Shown one piece after another: positions 8,886-17,651 of a DNA stretch of 64,000 nucleotides. The notes under the pieces were generated by a model that was given only the letters and a program-made list of their open reading frames with translations, was not told the origin of the DNA and made no database searches. The position numbers were made by a program, and so were the translations under genes. The DNA is from Ectobacillus sp042610425 (GTDB lineage Bacteria; Bacillota; Bacilli; Bacillales; Bacillaceae_G). The stretch is from assembly GCF_042610425.1 (NCBI RefSeq), contig NZ_JBGJZM010000001.1:124001-188000 (forward strand), read 5' to 3'. How positions within the stretch are numbered: position 1 is the stretch's first letter; every line of letters starts with the position of its first letter.

Positions 8886-9131
8886 ATGAGTATTATGGGA
8901 AGAGTAAAACAAATGCTAACAAGGATATCAGAAACATCAGAAACGCATAGTAATGAACAATTACGAAGTCGTTATTATAAAGTGAATAAAACACAAGCTA
9001 TGAAAGTAGCAGAACAACTACTATAGGATACAAGGGGTTGCAATATTACATTTGTTTCAACATACAATTGTATGGAACAATTGGACAAGGAATTACCTTG
9101 TATCGGTACGGGATTAGCTGAGCAAATGTAG
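8886..9131 (+). pseudogene. Broken small cytosolic-protein gene
   Basis: A strong TAGGAGGAG site precedes ATG 8886 and a 46-codon frame (MSIMGRVKQMLTRISETSET near the start) that ends at TAG 9024-9026. The same frame continues after the stop and ends at TAG 9129-9131 with MEQLDKELPCIGTGLAEQM. Both ends resemble, from memory, the two ends of a small uncharacterised cytosolic protein of about 130 aa found in the B. cereus group. The joined frame is only 82 codons, so an internal deletion plus a stop is likely. The first part could still be made as a 46-aa peptide. Confidence 0.6.
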
Positions 9132-9170
9132 TACTTATAGAACGATTAGATTAGGCTAAGGAGTGATGAT

Positions 9171-9632
9171 ATGCGTTGTCCCGCTTGTTTTCACAATGGA
9201 ACGAGAGTATTAGATTCCCGCCCAGTTGATGAAGGGCGCTCCATTCGAAGACGACGTGAATGTGAGAAATGCCTGTATCGCTTTACTACTTTTGAAAAGG
9301 TAGAGGAAATGCCTTTAATAGTAGTAAAAAAGGAAGGCACACGTGAAGAATTTAGCAAAGAAAAGATTTTACGCGGATTAATTAAAGCATGCGAAAAACG
9401 ACCGGTTTCGTTAAAGCAATTAGAAGAAGTGACGCAATCTGTAGAACGTGGGCTGAGAAATGCAGGCTCATCAGAGGTTAAAAGTGAAATAATTGGAGAA
9501 ATGGTAATGGAGGCTTTACGTGATATTGATGAAGTAGCATATGTGCGGTTTGCCTCCGTTTATCGACAATTCAAAGATTTAAATGTGTTTATTGATGAAC
9601 TAAAAGACATACTGCATAAAGAACGAAAATAG
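9171..9632 (+). CDS. nrdR: Transcriptional repressor NrdR
   Basis: Nucleotide-sensing repressor of ribonucleotide reductase genes, 153 aa. The N-terminal zinc ribbon has Cys3, Cys6, Cys31 and Cys34 (MRCPAC and RECEKC), followed by the ATP-cone domain beginning VVKKEGTREEFSKEKILRG. Both halves are intact and the length is typical. A GGAGTGATGAT site precedes the ATG. It heads the primosome genes dnaB-dnaI, as in B. subtilis. Confidence 0.95.
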   Translation: MRCPACFHNGTRVLDSRPVDEGRSIRRRRECEKCLYRFTTFEKVEEMPLIVVKKEGTREEFSKEKILRGLIKACEKRPVSLKQLEEVTQSVERGLRNAGSSEVKSEIIGEMVMEALRDIDEVAYVRFASVYRQFKDLNVFIDELKDILHKERK

Positions 9633-9683
9633 AAGAACGGCGTGTAGTACGTTAGATTACACTTGTAGAAAGGATTTGCAGGC

Positions 9684-11108
9684 ATGGAAAGACAATCATG
9701 GATGGATTTGCTTCCAATTGACCGGTATCGCGTCTTTACAACAGGTTTGCTGTATAGTTACGATCGAAAGGTCCTGACAATGCTGTACCAGCCTATAATA
9801 GGTAGCAAAGCGTTTAGCCTGTATATGACACTATGGGGAGAGCTTGATCAAGATTTTTCTAATGAACAAGAACAAACTCATCATTCGCTTTTGCTGAATA
9901 TGCATATGAGTTTGCCTGATATTCATAAGGAACGAATGAAATTAGAGGGTATCGGCCTTATGAAAGTATTTGTAAAAAAAACAAATGACGTTCGGACGTT
10001 CTTGTATGAGCTGCAAGCTCCGCTTACGCCAAAGCAATTTTTTGATGATATTGTATTAAACATTTTTTTGTATAATCGGCTAGGTATTACAAAGTACAAT
10101 CGAGTGAAAAAGTATTTTCTGCAGCCTGAAATGGATATACAAGAATACAGTGAAATTACGAAGTCATTTAATGATGTGTTTCAGTCTTATACGCCTGCTC
10201 AGCTTTCAAAATTTAAGCCTGAGATGGAACAAATAGATAAGGGCTCTCTTATTGGAAGAGTTCCAAGTGATTCACCTCAAGTATTAAATGATTTCTTTGA
10301 TTTCTCTTTGTTTTTAGAGGGTATTGGCAATACGATGATTCCAAGACGTGCGATAACTGAGGAAGTCAAAGAAACGATTTTAAAGCTTGCTTATGTCTAT
10401 CAGCTCGATCATGTGACAATGAAGAAAGTCGTCATGGATGCTCTTATTATTGGTCAGGATAAAATTGATATTGAATTGCTTCGAAAATGTACGCGTGATT
10501 GGTATCAATTTGAGCATAGCAATACGCTTCCTGTACTGAGCGAAAGAGTACAACCTGCAAAAATGCAGGAAATGCGTGACAAAGTGCCGCAATCAAAGCA
10601 GGATAAGCTCATTAAAGTGCTGGAAGAAGTGTCGCCAAAGGAATTGCTTACAGAGCTATCTGGAGGTGCTTTACCTGTAGCCTCTGATTTGCGGGTAATC
10701 GAAGATATTATGCTGAATCAAAAACTATTACCAGGTGTGATTAATGTTCTGATCTACTATGTCATGCTTCGTATGGATATGAAAATACAAAAAGGTTATA
10801 TGGAAAAAATAGCAGCACACTGGGCTCGAAAACATGTATCATCCGTCAGAGAGGCTATGGAGCTTGCGATTCAAGAGCAACGTCAGTATTTAGAATGGGC
10901 ACAATCTACGAAAGAAAGAAAGGCAAAAACACGTACTTCGCAAAAGGTAGTACGAAAAGAACTTGTTCCTGATTGGCTAGCAGAGGAAAAGCAAAGCTTA
11001 GAGAAGCAAAGTTCTGAAGTACAGGATGAAAAAGATATTGATACAGAAGCTCTTCGAAAAAAAATAGAAGAGAGACGAAAACGTATGCAAAAGCGTTCAA
11101 ATGGATAG
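9684..11108 (+). CDS. dnaB: Replication initiation and membrane attachment protein DnaB
   Basis: Primosomal protein of Firmicutes that, with DnaD and DnaI, helps load the replicative helicase at oriC and at restart forks; it is not the helicase itself. The 474-aa protein has the winged-helix N-terminus (LTMLYQPIIGSKAFSLYMTL) and the DnaB/DnaD repeat region in its second half (ISDLRVIEDIM-like ASDLRVIEDIMLNQKLLPG, VINVLIYYVMLRM), then a charged tail (LRKKIEERRKRMQKR). Its size matches B. subtilis DnaB. It lies 51 nt after nrdR and 38 nt before dnaI, in the order of the B. subtilis locus. Confidence 0.93.
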   Translation: MERQSWMDLLPIDRYRVFTTGLLYSYDRKVLTMLYQPIIGSKAFSLYMTLWGELDQDFSNEQEQTHHSLLLNMHMSLPDIHKERMKLEGIGLMKVFVKKTNDVRTFLYELQAPLTPKQFFDDIVLNIFLYNRLGITKYNRVKKYFLQPEMDIQEYSEITKSFNDVFQSYTPAQLSKFKPEMEQIDKGSLIGRVPSDSPQVLNDFFDFSLFLEGIGNTMIPRRAITEEVKETILKLAYVYQLDHVTMKKVVMDALIIGQDKIDIELLRKCTRDWYQFEHSNTLPVLSERVQPAKMQEMRDKVPQSKQDKLIKVLEEVSPKELLTELSGGALPVASDLRVIEDIMLNQKLLPGVINVLIYYVMLRMDMKIQKGYMEKIAAHWARKHVSSVREAMELAIQEQRQYLEWAQSTKERKAKTRTSQKVVRKELVPDWLAEEKQSLEKQSSEVQDEKDIDTEALRKKIEERRKRMQKRSNG

Positions 11109-11146
11109 AAAAACAAGTAGGGAATTAGTAGCTTGGAGGGAAGCAT

Positions 11147-12088
11147 TTGCAAAACATTAGAAACAATCTCTCGCAGTTGATACAAACGGAGTCATTTAAG
11201 AAGCGCTATGATAATATGAAGAAAGAAATTCTAGCAGATTCAGATGTAAAGAATTTTCTAGTGGAACATGCACAAGAGCTTTCGAAAGATGTTGTTGAAC
11301 GTAGCTTAGTTAAATTATATGAATATACACAGCAAAGTAAGCAATGTAAAGAATGTCCGAGCCTTGCTGCCTGTAAAAATATTTTACAAGGATATCATCC
11401 GCATCTTATTATTTCAGGGAAAACGATTGATTTACAATATGAACGCTGCTCTCAAAAAATATTTCATGATCAACAAAAAAAACAGCAATCTCTCATTCGG
11501 AGTTTGTATATGCCTCGTGACATTTTAGAAGCAAAGCAAGTATCACTGGATTATAATGATAAAGGAAGAATGAATGCAGTGAATGAGGCTGAAGAATTTG
11601 TGGAGCAGTACGAGCCTGGGAAAAAGATGAAAGGATTGTACTTGTTCGGACGCTTTGGTGTAGGAAAAACCTATATTCTTGGTGTAATTGCCAATGAACT
11701 CGCGCAGCGTAATGTTTCATCTATGCTCGTTCATGTTCCTGAATTTTTGCGTGAAATGAAAGGATCGATTGGGGATCATACGCTAAATACGAAAATTGAA
11801 GCAGTGAAGCAGGCACCGATATTAATGCTAGATGATATTGGGGCAGAAGCGATGTCAAGCTGGGCGCGTGATGAAGTACTCGGCACCATTTTACAATTTC
11901 GTATGCTAGAAAATCTACCCACATTTTTTACTTCTAACTTTGACTTTAAATTGCTTGAGCACCATCTTACCTACACACAGCGCGGTGAAGAAGAAGAGTT
12001 GAAGGCAGCTCGTATTATGGAACGCATTCGGTATTTAGCCAAGCCGGTAGAAGTAAAAGGAAATAATAGACGACAAACAGGAGAATGA
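11147..12088 (+). CDS. dnaI: Helicase loader DnaI
   Basis: AAA+ ATPase of 313 aa that loads the replicative helicase. The N-terminal helicase-binding domain carries a zinc-binding region (CKECPSLAAC, with further Cys/His about 20 residues later), and the C-terminal AAA+ domain has Walker A GRFGVGKTY (about 167) and Walker B ILMLDDIGAE. It starts with TTG at 11147, 6 nt after a GGAGGG site; there is no competing start. It is co-directional with dnaB and probably co-transcribed. Confidence 0.95.
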   Translation: MQNIRNNLSQLIQTESFKKRYDNMKKEILADSDVKNFLVEHAQELSKDVVERSLVKLYEYTQQSKQCKECPSLAACKNILQGYHPHLIISGKTIDLQYERCSQKIFHDQQKKQQSLIRSLYMPRDILEAKQVSLDYNDKGRMNAVNEAEEFVEQYEPGKKMKGLYLFGRFGVGKTYILGVIANELAQRNVSSMLVHVPEFLREMKGSIGDHTLNTKIEAVKQAPILMLDDIGAEAMSSWARDEVLGTILQFRMLENLPTFFTSNFDFKLLEHHLTYTQRGEEEELKAARIMERIRYLAKPVEVKGNNRRQTGE

Positions 12089-12134
12089 GGGAGACCTTGT
12101 TCTCTTTTTTTAATTGTTTTAGAAGAACTACAGT

Positions 12135-12161
12135 ATTCTCACCTGATAGCGAGAATTTTTT
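12135..12161 (+). terminator. Possible terminator after dnaI
   Basis: ATTCTC (12135-12140) and GAGAAT (12151-12156) form a short stem followed by six T's. The stem is only 6 bp with a 10-nt loop. Confidence 0.4.
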
Positions 12162-12213
12162 GGGTATCTCGTTCATATATATTAATTGATATATGCATTA
12201 AGGGGGGATGATA

Positions 12214-13047
12214 GTGATCGAAATTAGTTTTGAAGAAGATTGTGATGCTAATTATTTGTACGAGCGGTTCGTGCAATATGCTAAGACACAAGAGAAAAAT
12301 ATCCTTCATGAGCATAGGAAACTTATCCTACTAGATACCAGTTCTACTTTTATTCAGGATATTCTAATCCCAGAGCTGGTTCAATTTATAATTAAAGTCA
12401 AGGAAAACAAATGGATGAGCTCACTTGTTAAACATTCTTATTTCTATCACAATGAAGAGGAGCAAAGTGAAATATTACATATTGCCTATTCTATTATGAA
12501 TGGGAAGAGAAAAGGGTTACCACATAAAGGACTCCACTTTGCACGCAAGCGGTTTATTATACAATCCTTACGAAGCACGTTTGAACACTCTCTTTCCTTT
12601 TCTTTTGAAGCCTATGTTCGGTTTCGATTACGGCCTTATATGCAGTACATTAATCAATTGGTTGAACTGTCCATTGATGAATACAAGTTAGAACAAGATT
12701 ATCAAGCATTTATCGAAACACTTCGGCAGCAAGTCAGTACGAGAGATGCTATTCTTTCGTCGATACATATTGTGTTTCGAGAGCATATTTTCTTCTATGA
12801 TGAAGCTGGTTCTCGAATTTCAGAGCAAACTTTACGTGAATATATTGATGATCGTATCCTTCAGCTTGAGGATGTATACGTGGATCAGCAAATTATTGCA
12901 CCGCTATTATCTATTTCCCCTAAGATTATTTACATCTATACTGCCCATGAAGACGATACAATGATTGTTACGCTTCGAAATGTGTTTCAAGAGCGAGTTA
13001 AACTATACTCACTAGGTGAATTTGAAAAAATGAGACAGAATATATAA
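12214..13047 (+). CDS. ytxC: YtxC-like sporulation-associated protein
   Basis: Protein of 277 aa resembling YtxC, annotated in Bacillus as a putative sporulation protein of unknown function. It has no signal peptide or membrane segment that I can see and is rich in charged and aromatic residues (for example KGLHFARKRFIIQSLR and RFRLRPYMQYINQLVELSID). The ATG at 12208 abuts the AGGGGGG site with no spacing, so GTG 12214 is preferred. The location between dnaI and thrS is the B. subtilis ytxC position; the ytxB gene of B. subtilis is absent. Confidence 0.85.
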   Translation: MIEISFEEDCDANYLYERFVQYAKTQEKNILHEHRKLILLDTSSTFIQDILIPELVQFIIKVKENKWMSSLVKHSYFYHNEEEQSEILHIAYSIMNGKRKGLPHKGLHFARKRFIIQSLRSTFEHSLSFSFEAYVRFRLRPYMQYINQLVELSIDEYKLEQDYQAFIETLRQQVSTRDAILSSIHIVFREHIFFYDEAGSRISEQTLREYIDDRILQLEDVYVDQQIIAPLLSISPKIIYIYTAHEDDTMIVTLRNVFQERVKLYSLGEFEKMRQNI

Positions 13048-13063
13048 AACGAAGTGGGTCATA

Positions 13064-13092
13064 TTGATTTTATGAAAGAATCCGTCTATAAT
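13064..13092 (+). promoter_or_regulatory. Sigma-A promoter of thrS
   Basis: TTGATT (13064-13069), 17-nt spacer, TATAAT (13087-13092), placed about 45 nt before the T-box stem I. Confidence 0.8.
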
Positions 13093-13144
13093 AACGACAG
13101 GTAAGATTCATATACAAGTTATGATGAGGATATGAGTTCTTTTT

Positions 13145-13353
13145 ACGATTAGCAGAGAGGGAAGCCGTTTGGCTGGAAGCTTCCTAATACGAAAAAGAAA
13201 CTTACCACCTCTGAACTTCAGCAGTGAACATTAGTAATTGCTGACGGCTACGATCCGTTATCGTTTCTTGAGCAAAGGAGATTTTTTTCCTTTGAAACAA
13301 GGGTGGAACCACGAATATAACACTCGTCCCTTTTCCAGGGATGGGTGTTTTTT
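13145..13353 (+). ncRNA. T-box leader of thrS (Thr, specifier ACC)
   Basis: tRNA-sensing riboswitch. The T-box sequence AGGGTGGAACCACG is at 13300-13313. Downstream the terminator stem CACTCGTCCCT (13321-13331) pairs with AGGGATGGGTG (13337-13347), then six T's. At the base of stem I, AGAGG (13156-13160) pairs with CCTCT (13208-13212), and the codon just before it is ACC (13204-13206) followed by A, a Thr codon as expected for thrS. Uncharged tRNA-Thr would stabilise the antiterminator and turn on thrS. Confidence 0.92.
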
Positions 13354-13380
13354 ATTTATTACAAGAAGGAGTGAATAGTG

Positions 13381-15312
13381 ATGGCTGAAGTATTACATAT
13401 TACGTTTCCAGACGGAGCTGTGAAGGAGTTTCCGAAAGGTACAACTACCGAAGATATTGCATTTTCTATTAGCCCAGGATTGAAGAAAAAAGCGGTTGCA
13501 GGTAAGTTGAACGAGAAGTTACTTGATTTACGTACACCAATTGAAGAGGATGGTACGATTTCAATTATTACACTTGATTCTAATGAAGGGGTTGAAGTGC
13601 TTCGTCACTCAAGTGCTCATTTACTTGCGCAAGCACTAAAACGTCTGTACCCAGGTGTAAAGCTTGGTATTGGACCAGTTATTGAAAATGGTTTTTACTA
13701 TGATGTAGATATGGAAGAAGCCCTTTCAGTTGAGGATTTACCGAAAATTGAAAAAGAAATGGAACGCATTGTAAAAGAAAACATCGAAATTCATCGCAAG
13801 GAAGTAAGCAGAGAAGAAGCACTTGCTCGCTATGAAGAAATTGGCGATGAATTAAAGCTTGAATTGATTCGTGAATTGCCTGACGGCGAAACGATTTCGA
13901 TTTATGAACAAGGCGAATTCTTCGACCTTTGCCGTGGTATTCATCTTCCGTCTACAGGAAAGATTAAATCCTTTAAGTTATTAAGTGTGGCAGGTGCTTA
14001 TTGGCGCGGCAATAGCGATAATAAAATGTTACAACGTATTTACGGGACTGCATTTGCTAAGAAGGAAGAACTAGAACAACACTTACACTTCTTAGAAGAA
14101 GCAAAAGAGCGTGACCATCGTAAGCTTGGGAAAGAATTAAAGCTCTTTACAAATTCACAACAAGTCGGACAAGGTTTACCACTTTGGTTACCAAAGGGTG
14201 CAACGATTCGCCGTATTGTTGAACGTTATATCGTGGATAAGGAAGTAAGCCTTGGCTACGATCATGTTTATACACCAATTATGGGTAGTGTTGATTTGTA
14301 TAAAACATCCGGTCACTGGGATCATTACCGTGATGATATGTTCCCGCCGATGGATATGGACAATGAACAATTGGTACTTCGTCCGATGAACTGCCCGCAT
14401 CATATGATGGTATACAAAAACGATATGCATAGCTATCGTGAATTGCCTATTCGTATTGCCGAACTTGGAACGATGCACCGCTATGAAATGTCTGGTGCTC
14501 TATCTGGCTTGCAACGCGTTCGTGGCATGACATTAAATGATGCACACATTTTCGTAAGACCGGATCAAATTAAAGATGAGTTCCTACGCGTTATTCGTTT
14601 GATTCTAGATGTATATAAAGATTTCGACTTAACTGATTATTCCTTCCGCCTTTCTTACCGTGATCCAAAAGATACGGAAAAATATTTCGATGATGATGAA
14701 ATGTGGAACAAAGCGCAAGGCATGCTGAAGGAAGCTATGGATGAAATGGGTCTTGATTATTATGAAGCAGAAGGAGAAGCAGCTTTCTATGGTCCTAAGC
14801 TAGATGTACAAGTACGTACGGCTTTAGGTAAGGATGAAACATTATCTACTGTACAGCTTGACTTCTTGTTACCGGAACGTTTTGATTTAACTTATGTAGG
14901 CGAAGATGGAAAGCAACATCGCCCAGTAGTCATCCACCGCGGCGTCGTATCAACGATGGAACGCTTTGTTGCTTTCTTAATTGAAGAATACAAAGGTGCG
15001 TTCCCAACATGGCTTGCTCCGGTTCAAGTTCAAGTCATTCCGGTTTCACCTCACGTTCATCTCGATTATGCGAAGAAGGTTCAAGATGAATTAAAACTTG
15101 CCGGCGTACGCGTAGAAGTCGATACACGCGATGAAAAAATTGGTTACAAAATTCGCGAAGCACAAATGCAAAAAATTCCGTATATGCTCGTAGTTGGTGA
15201 CAATGAAGTAACTGGAAACGGTGTAAACGTCCGCAAATACGGCGAACAAAATTCAGAAACGATGGCATTTGCATCATTTGTAGATATGATTAAGAAGGAA
15301 GCAAAGCTATAA
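13381..15312 (+). CDS. thrS: Threonine-tRNA ligase
   Basis: Class II aminoacyl-tRNA synthetase of 643 aa. Domains: N-terminal TGS (about 1-63), the editing/SAD domain with HSSAHLLAQAL and the RGIHLP region (about 64-240), the catalytic core with motif 2 HRYEMSGALSGLQRVRGMT and zinc-ligand Cys about 338 in MNCPHHMM, and motif 3 HRGVVSTMERFVAFLIE, then the anticodon-binding domain from about 540. An in-frame GTG directly precedes ATG 13381; the ATG lies 9 nt after GGAG and is taken as start. Expression is controlled by the T-box upstream. Confidence 0.96.
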   Translation: MAEVLHITFPDGAVKEFPKGTTTEDIAFSISPGLKKKAVAGKLNEKLLDLRTPIEEDGTISIITLDSNEGVEVLRHSSAHLLAQALKRLYPGVKLGIGPVIENGFYYDVDMEEALSVEDLPKIEKEMERIVKENIEIHRKEVSREEALARYEEIGDELKLELIRELPDGETISIYEQGEFFDLCRGIHLPSTGKIKSFKLLSVAGAYWRGNSDNKMLQRIYGTAFAKKEELEQHLHFLEEAKERDHRKLGKELKLFTNSQQVGQGLPLWLPKGATIRRIVERYIVDKEVSLGYDHVYTPIMGSVDLYKTSGHWDHYRDDMFPPMDMDNEQLVLRPMNCPHHMMVYKNDMHSYRELPIRIAELGTMHRYEMSGALSGLQRVRGMTLNDAHIFVRPDQIKDEFLRVIRLILDVYKDFDLTDYSFRLSYRDPKDTEKYFDDDEMWNKAQGMLKEAMDEMGLDYYEAEGEAAFYGPKLDVQVRTALGKDETLSTVQLDFLLPERFDLTYVGEDGKQHRPVVIHRGVVSTMERFVAFLIEEYKGAFPTWLAPVQVQVIPVSPHVHLDYAKKVQDELKLAGVRVEVDTRDEKIGYKIREAQMQKIPYMLVVGDNEVTGNGVNVRKYGEQNSETMAFASFVDMIKKEAKL

Positions 15313-15349
15313 AAATTAGTTCGGACGATTCTTGTATGTTATTGGTAAA

Positions 15350-15390
15350 TGCCCCCATGTTAGACGTCTTCCGTTTCAACATTGGGGGCA
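15350..15390 (+). repeat. Inverted repeat between thrS and infC
   Basis: TGCCCCCATGTT (15350-15361) and AACATTGGGGGCA (15378-15390) are complementary with one bulged base. The stem is GC-rich but lacks a T-run, so it may end thrS transcription imperfectly or serve another purpose. Confidence 0.5.
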
Positions 15391-15488
15391 AATGCCTGTA
15401 CATGCGGGATAAAATATTCGGAAAATAACTTGCGTACTTTAAAGATGTCTGTTAAAATAGATTTTGTGCCAATTACTCATATCAATTA

Positions 15489-15517
15489 TTGACAGACTTC
15501 ACTTGCTATGGTATGAT
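15489..15517 (+). promoter_or_regulatory. Sigma-A promoter of infC-rpmI-rplT
   Basis: A perfect TTGACA (15489-15494), a 17-nt spacer and TATGAT (15512-15517). This is the strongest consensus promoter in the window and places the transcript start near 15524, about 200 nt before infC. Confidence 0.88.
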
Positions 15518-15523
15518 ACTTGA

Positions 15524-15720
15524 GGATTAATTAAATACGAACTTGTAGAAAGTAGGAGCACCCGCTTCTCACCTGGATGACGCATATGGCTGTTAACAGG
15601 TTGACGATAAATGTGACGATAATAACAGTTACAGTGTGGGTGTTTATACCCGCACTTTTTTTATTGTACTCGGGTCTCACTGCAGGACGTATTCCTATAA
15701 AAATTTGGAGGTGGCTTACT
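15524..15720 (+). ncRNA. L20-type leader with attenuator
   Basis: Long structured leader of the infC operon. It ends in an attenuator: AGTGTGGGT (15633-15641) pairs with ACCCGCACT (15648-15656), with one G-U pair, then seven T's to 15662. In B. subtilis ribosomal protein L20 binds such a leader and promotes termination, a feedback loop on infC-rpmI-rplT. That L20 does the same here follows from the gene order, position and terminator; I did not fit the full L20 binding motif. Confidence 0.75.
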
Positions 15721-16236
15721 ATTAGCAAGGACATGATGGTTAACGAGCTTATTCGTGCTCGTGAGGTACGTCTCATTGGAGCAAACGGAGATCAACTCGG
15801 TATTAAATCTCGTCAAGAAGCACTGGAATTAGCTGCAAATGCAAATCTTGATCTTGTAATGGTTGCACCAACTGCGAAACCGCCGGTATGTCGTATTATG
15901 GACTTCGGTAAGTATCGTTTTGAGCAACAAAAGAAAGAAAAAGAAATGCGTAAGAATCAAAAAATCATTAGCTTAAAAGAAGTTCGTTTGAGCCCAACCA
16001 TTGACGAACATGACTTTAACACAAAGCTTCGTAATGCAATTAAATTTCTTGAAAATGGCGATAAAGTAAAGGCGTCAATCCGTTTCAAAGGTCGTGCAAT
16101 TACCCATAAAGAAATTGGACAACGCGTATTAGATCGCTTTTCAGAACTTTGCAAGGAAGTAGGTACAGTTGAATCTGCACCGAAAATGGAAGGTCGAAGC
16201 ATGTTCTTAATTTTAGCATCTAAAATTGAAAAGTAA
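15721..16236 (+). CDS. infC: Translation initiation factor IF-3 (ATT start)
   Basis: IF-3, 171 aa, binds the 30S subunit and checks initiator tRNA and start codon choice. The N-domain holds VNELIRAREVRLIGANGDQ and the linker MDFGKYRFEQQKKEKEMRK; the C-domain begins LKEVRLSPTIDEHDFNTK. The GGAGGTG site at 15707-15713 sits 7 nt before ATT 15721, and the protein then begins (M)SKDMMVNE like Bacillus IF-3, so the rare ATT start is used. An open frame continues upstream to 15577 through the leader hairpin and is not part of the protein. Confidence 0.93.
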   Translation: MSKDMMVNELIRAREVRLIGANGDQLGIKSRQEALELAANANLDLVMVAPTAKPPVCRIMDFGKYRFEQQKKEKEMRKNQKIISLKEVRLSPTIDEHDFNTKLRNAIKFLENGDKVKASIRFKGRAITHKEIGQRVLDRFSELCKEVGTVESAPKMEGRSMFLILASKIEK

Positions 16237-16257
16237 TTATTAGAGGAGGAAATCTTC

Positions 16258-16455
16258 ATGCCGAAACAAAAAACTCACCGCGCTTCAGCAAAACGTTTCA
16301 AAAAAACTGCAAGCGGTAAACTTAAACGTTCACATGCTTATAGAAGCCATTTATTCGCTAACAAAGTAACGAAAGCAAAACGTCAACTACGTAAATCATC
16401 ATTAGTAAGTGCTGGAGACTTTAAACGTATTCACCAAATGCTTGACACAATGTAA
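16258..16455 (+). CDS. rpmI: 50S ribosomal protein L35
   Basis: Small basic ribosomal protein, 65 aa, beginning MPKQKTHRASAKRFKKTASG and carrying the family core KLKRSHAYRSHLFANK. It follows infC by 21 nt with an AGAGGAGGAAA ribosome site and precedes rplT, the standard order. Confidence 0.97.
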   Translation: MPKQKTHRASAKRFKKTASGKLKRSHAYRSHLFANKVTKAKRQLRKSSLVSAGDFKRIHQMLDTM

Positions 16456-16494
16456 TTAATTTCAGAACGGACAGATATCTAGGAGGGAAACAAT

Positions 16495-16854
16495 ATGCCA
16501 AGAGTTAAAGGCGGTACAGTTACTCGTAAACGTCGTAAGAGAGTATTAAAATTAGCAAAGGGTTTCTACGGTTCTAAGCATACTTTATACAAAGTTGCTA
16601 ACCAACAAGTAATGAAATCTTTAATGTATGCATTCCGTGATCGTCGCCAAAAGAAACGCGACTTCCGTAAACTTTGGATTACTCGTATTAATGCAGCAGC
16701 TCGTATCAACGGTCTTTCTTATAGCCGTTTAATGCACGGACTTAAGCTTGCTGGAATCGAAGTAAACCGCAAAATGCTTGCTGATCTTGCTGTTGCTGAT
16801 GAAAACGCATTTGCTGAATTAGCAACTGTTGCAAAAAACAGCTTAGTGAAATAA
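16495..16854 (+). CDS. rplT: 50S ribosomal protein L20
   Basis: Ribosomal assembly protein of 119 aa (MPRVKGGTVTRKRRKRVLKL, then AKGFYGSKHTLYK and FRKLWITRINAAAR). It binds 23S rRNA early in 50S assembly. In Bacillus it also represses its own operon through the leader; the leader seen at 15524-15720 makes this likely here. An AGGAGGG site lies 7 nt before the ATG. Confidence 0.97.
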   Translation: MPRVKGGTVTRKRRKRVLKLAKGFYGSKHTLYKVANQQVMKSLMYAFRDRRQKKRDFRKLWITRINAAARINGLSYSRLMHGLKLAGIEVNRKMLADLAVADENAFAELATVAKNSLVK

Positions 16855-16860
16855 TAATAG

Positions 16861-16890
16861 AGCCTCAGGGTATAGACCTGAGGCTTTTTT
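16861..16890 (+). terminator. Terminator of infC-rpmI-rplT
   Basis: AGCCTCAGG (16861-16869) pairs with CCTGAGGCT (16877-16885) and is followed by six T's. Confidence 0.9.
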
Positions 16891-17041
16891 GTATATAAAT
16901 GAATCCTCTATGCTGCCCCCTTTTCTATTTGAATACTCTCCTGAACATTATCAAAATGATAAATCTGTAATCGAAAAATTATCTTCACATCAGCAGGTAC
17001 ACTGTTATAATTAACATGAAAACTTGAGGAGGAATACAAAC

Positions 17042-17533
17042 GTGGACGTACTACAATTATTTAAGTTACAAAAGGAATTAGATGAGCGAATTTTATCTGA
17101 GCACCACTTAGAGTCTCAGAATTTATTAGAGGAAAAAACGTTAGCACTATTGGTTGAAGTTGGCGAATTAGCTAATGAAACTCGTTGTTTTAAATATTGG
17201 AGTAAAAAACCAGCATCTGAAAGAAGCATTGTACTGGAAGAATATGTGGATGGCTTACACTTCATTTTGTCTATTGGGATTGATTTAGGTGTGGACAAAA
17301 ACTTTCTTTTTTATAAATGTACGCAAACGAGCAAATCAGCTGTACAACTATTTTTAGACGTATATACGAAGGTCATTACCTTCTATGAACAAGCATCTAT
17401 TACAAACTATATTGAATTGTTTACAAGCTTCATTCTATTAGGAGAAGCCTTAGACTTTTCACAAGATGACATGGAAAAAGCCTATTTAGCAAAGAACGAA
17501 AAAAATCATAAACGTCAAAATGAAGGATATTAA
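17042..17533 (+). CDS. dUTP diphosphatase, all-alpha (MazG-like) type
   Basis: Protein of 163 aa of the dimeric, all-alpha dUTPase family, which hydrolyses dUTP to dUMP and keeps uracil out of DNA. The metal-binding segments are visible: EVGELANETRCFKYW (from about residue 39) and YVDGLHFILSIG about 35 residues later, the pattern ExxE then xxxD. The AGGAGG site at 17028-17033 sets the start at GTG 17042 rather than the open-frame start at 17024. A TTCACA-N16-TATAAT pair (16984-17011) is a plausible promoter. It is monocistronic, with its own terminator. Confidence 0.82.
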   Translation: MDVLQLFKLQKELDERILSEHHLESQNLLEEKTLALLVEVGELANETRCFKYWSKKPASERSIVLEEYVDGLHFILSIGIDLGVDKNFLFYKCTQTSKSAVQLFLDVYTKVITFYEQASITNYIELFTSFILLGEALDFSQDDMEKAYLAKNEKNHKRQNEGY

Positions 17534-17572
17534 TAGGAAAACCCTTCTTTTATTACGTTACAGGATTACGTT

Positions 17573-17597
17573 GCTCATTTTCGGATGAGCTTTTTTT
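17573..17597 (+). terminator. Terminator after the dUTPase gene
   Basis: GCTCAT (17573-17578) and ATGAGC (17585-17590) form a stem followed by seven T's. Confidence 0.85.
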
Positions 17598-17651
17598 GTA
17601 TATTTATGATTCCAAATGTAAAATAGAGTATATAAGAAGGAGGGATACCAC

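Noticed and set aside
14188..14478. 96-codon reverse frame inside thrS
   Set aside because: Shadow of the thrS reading frame without start context or domain.
15577..15720. 48-codon N-terminal extension of IF-3
   Set aside because: It crosses the leader and its attenuator hairpin; the Shine-Dalgarno site and family start point to ATT 15721.
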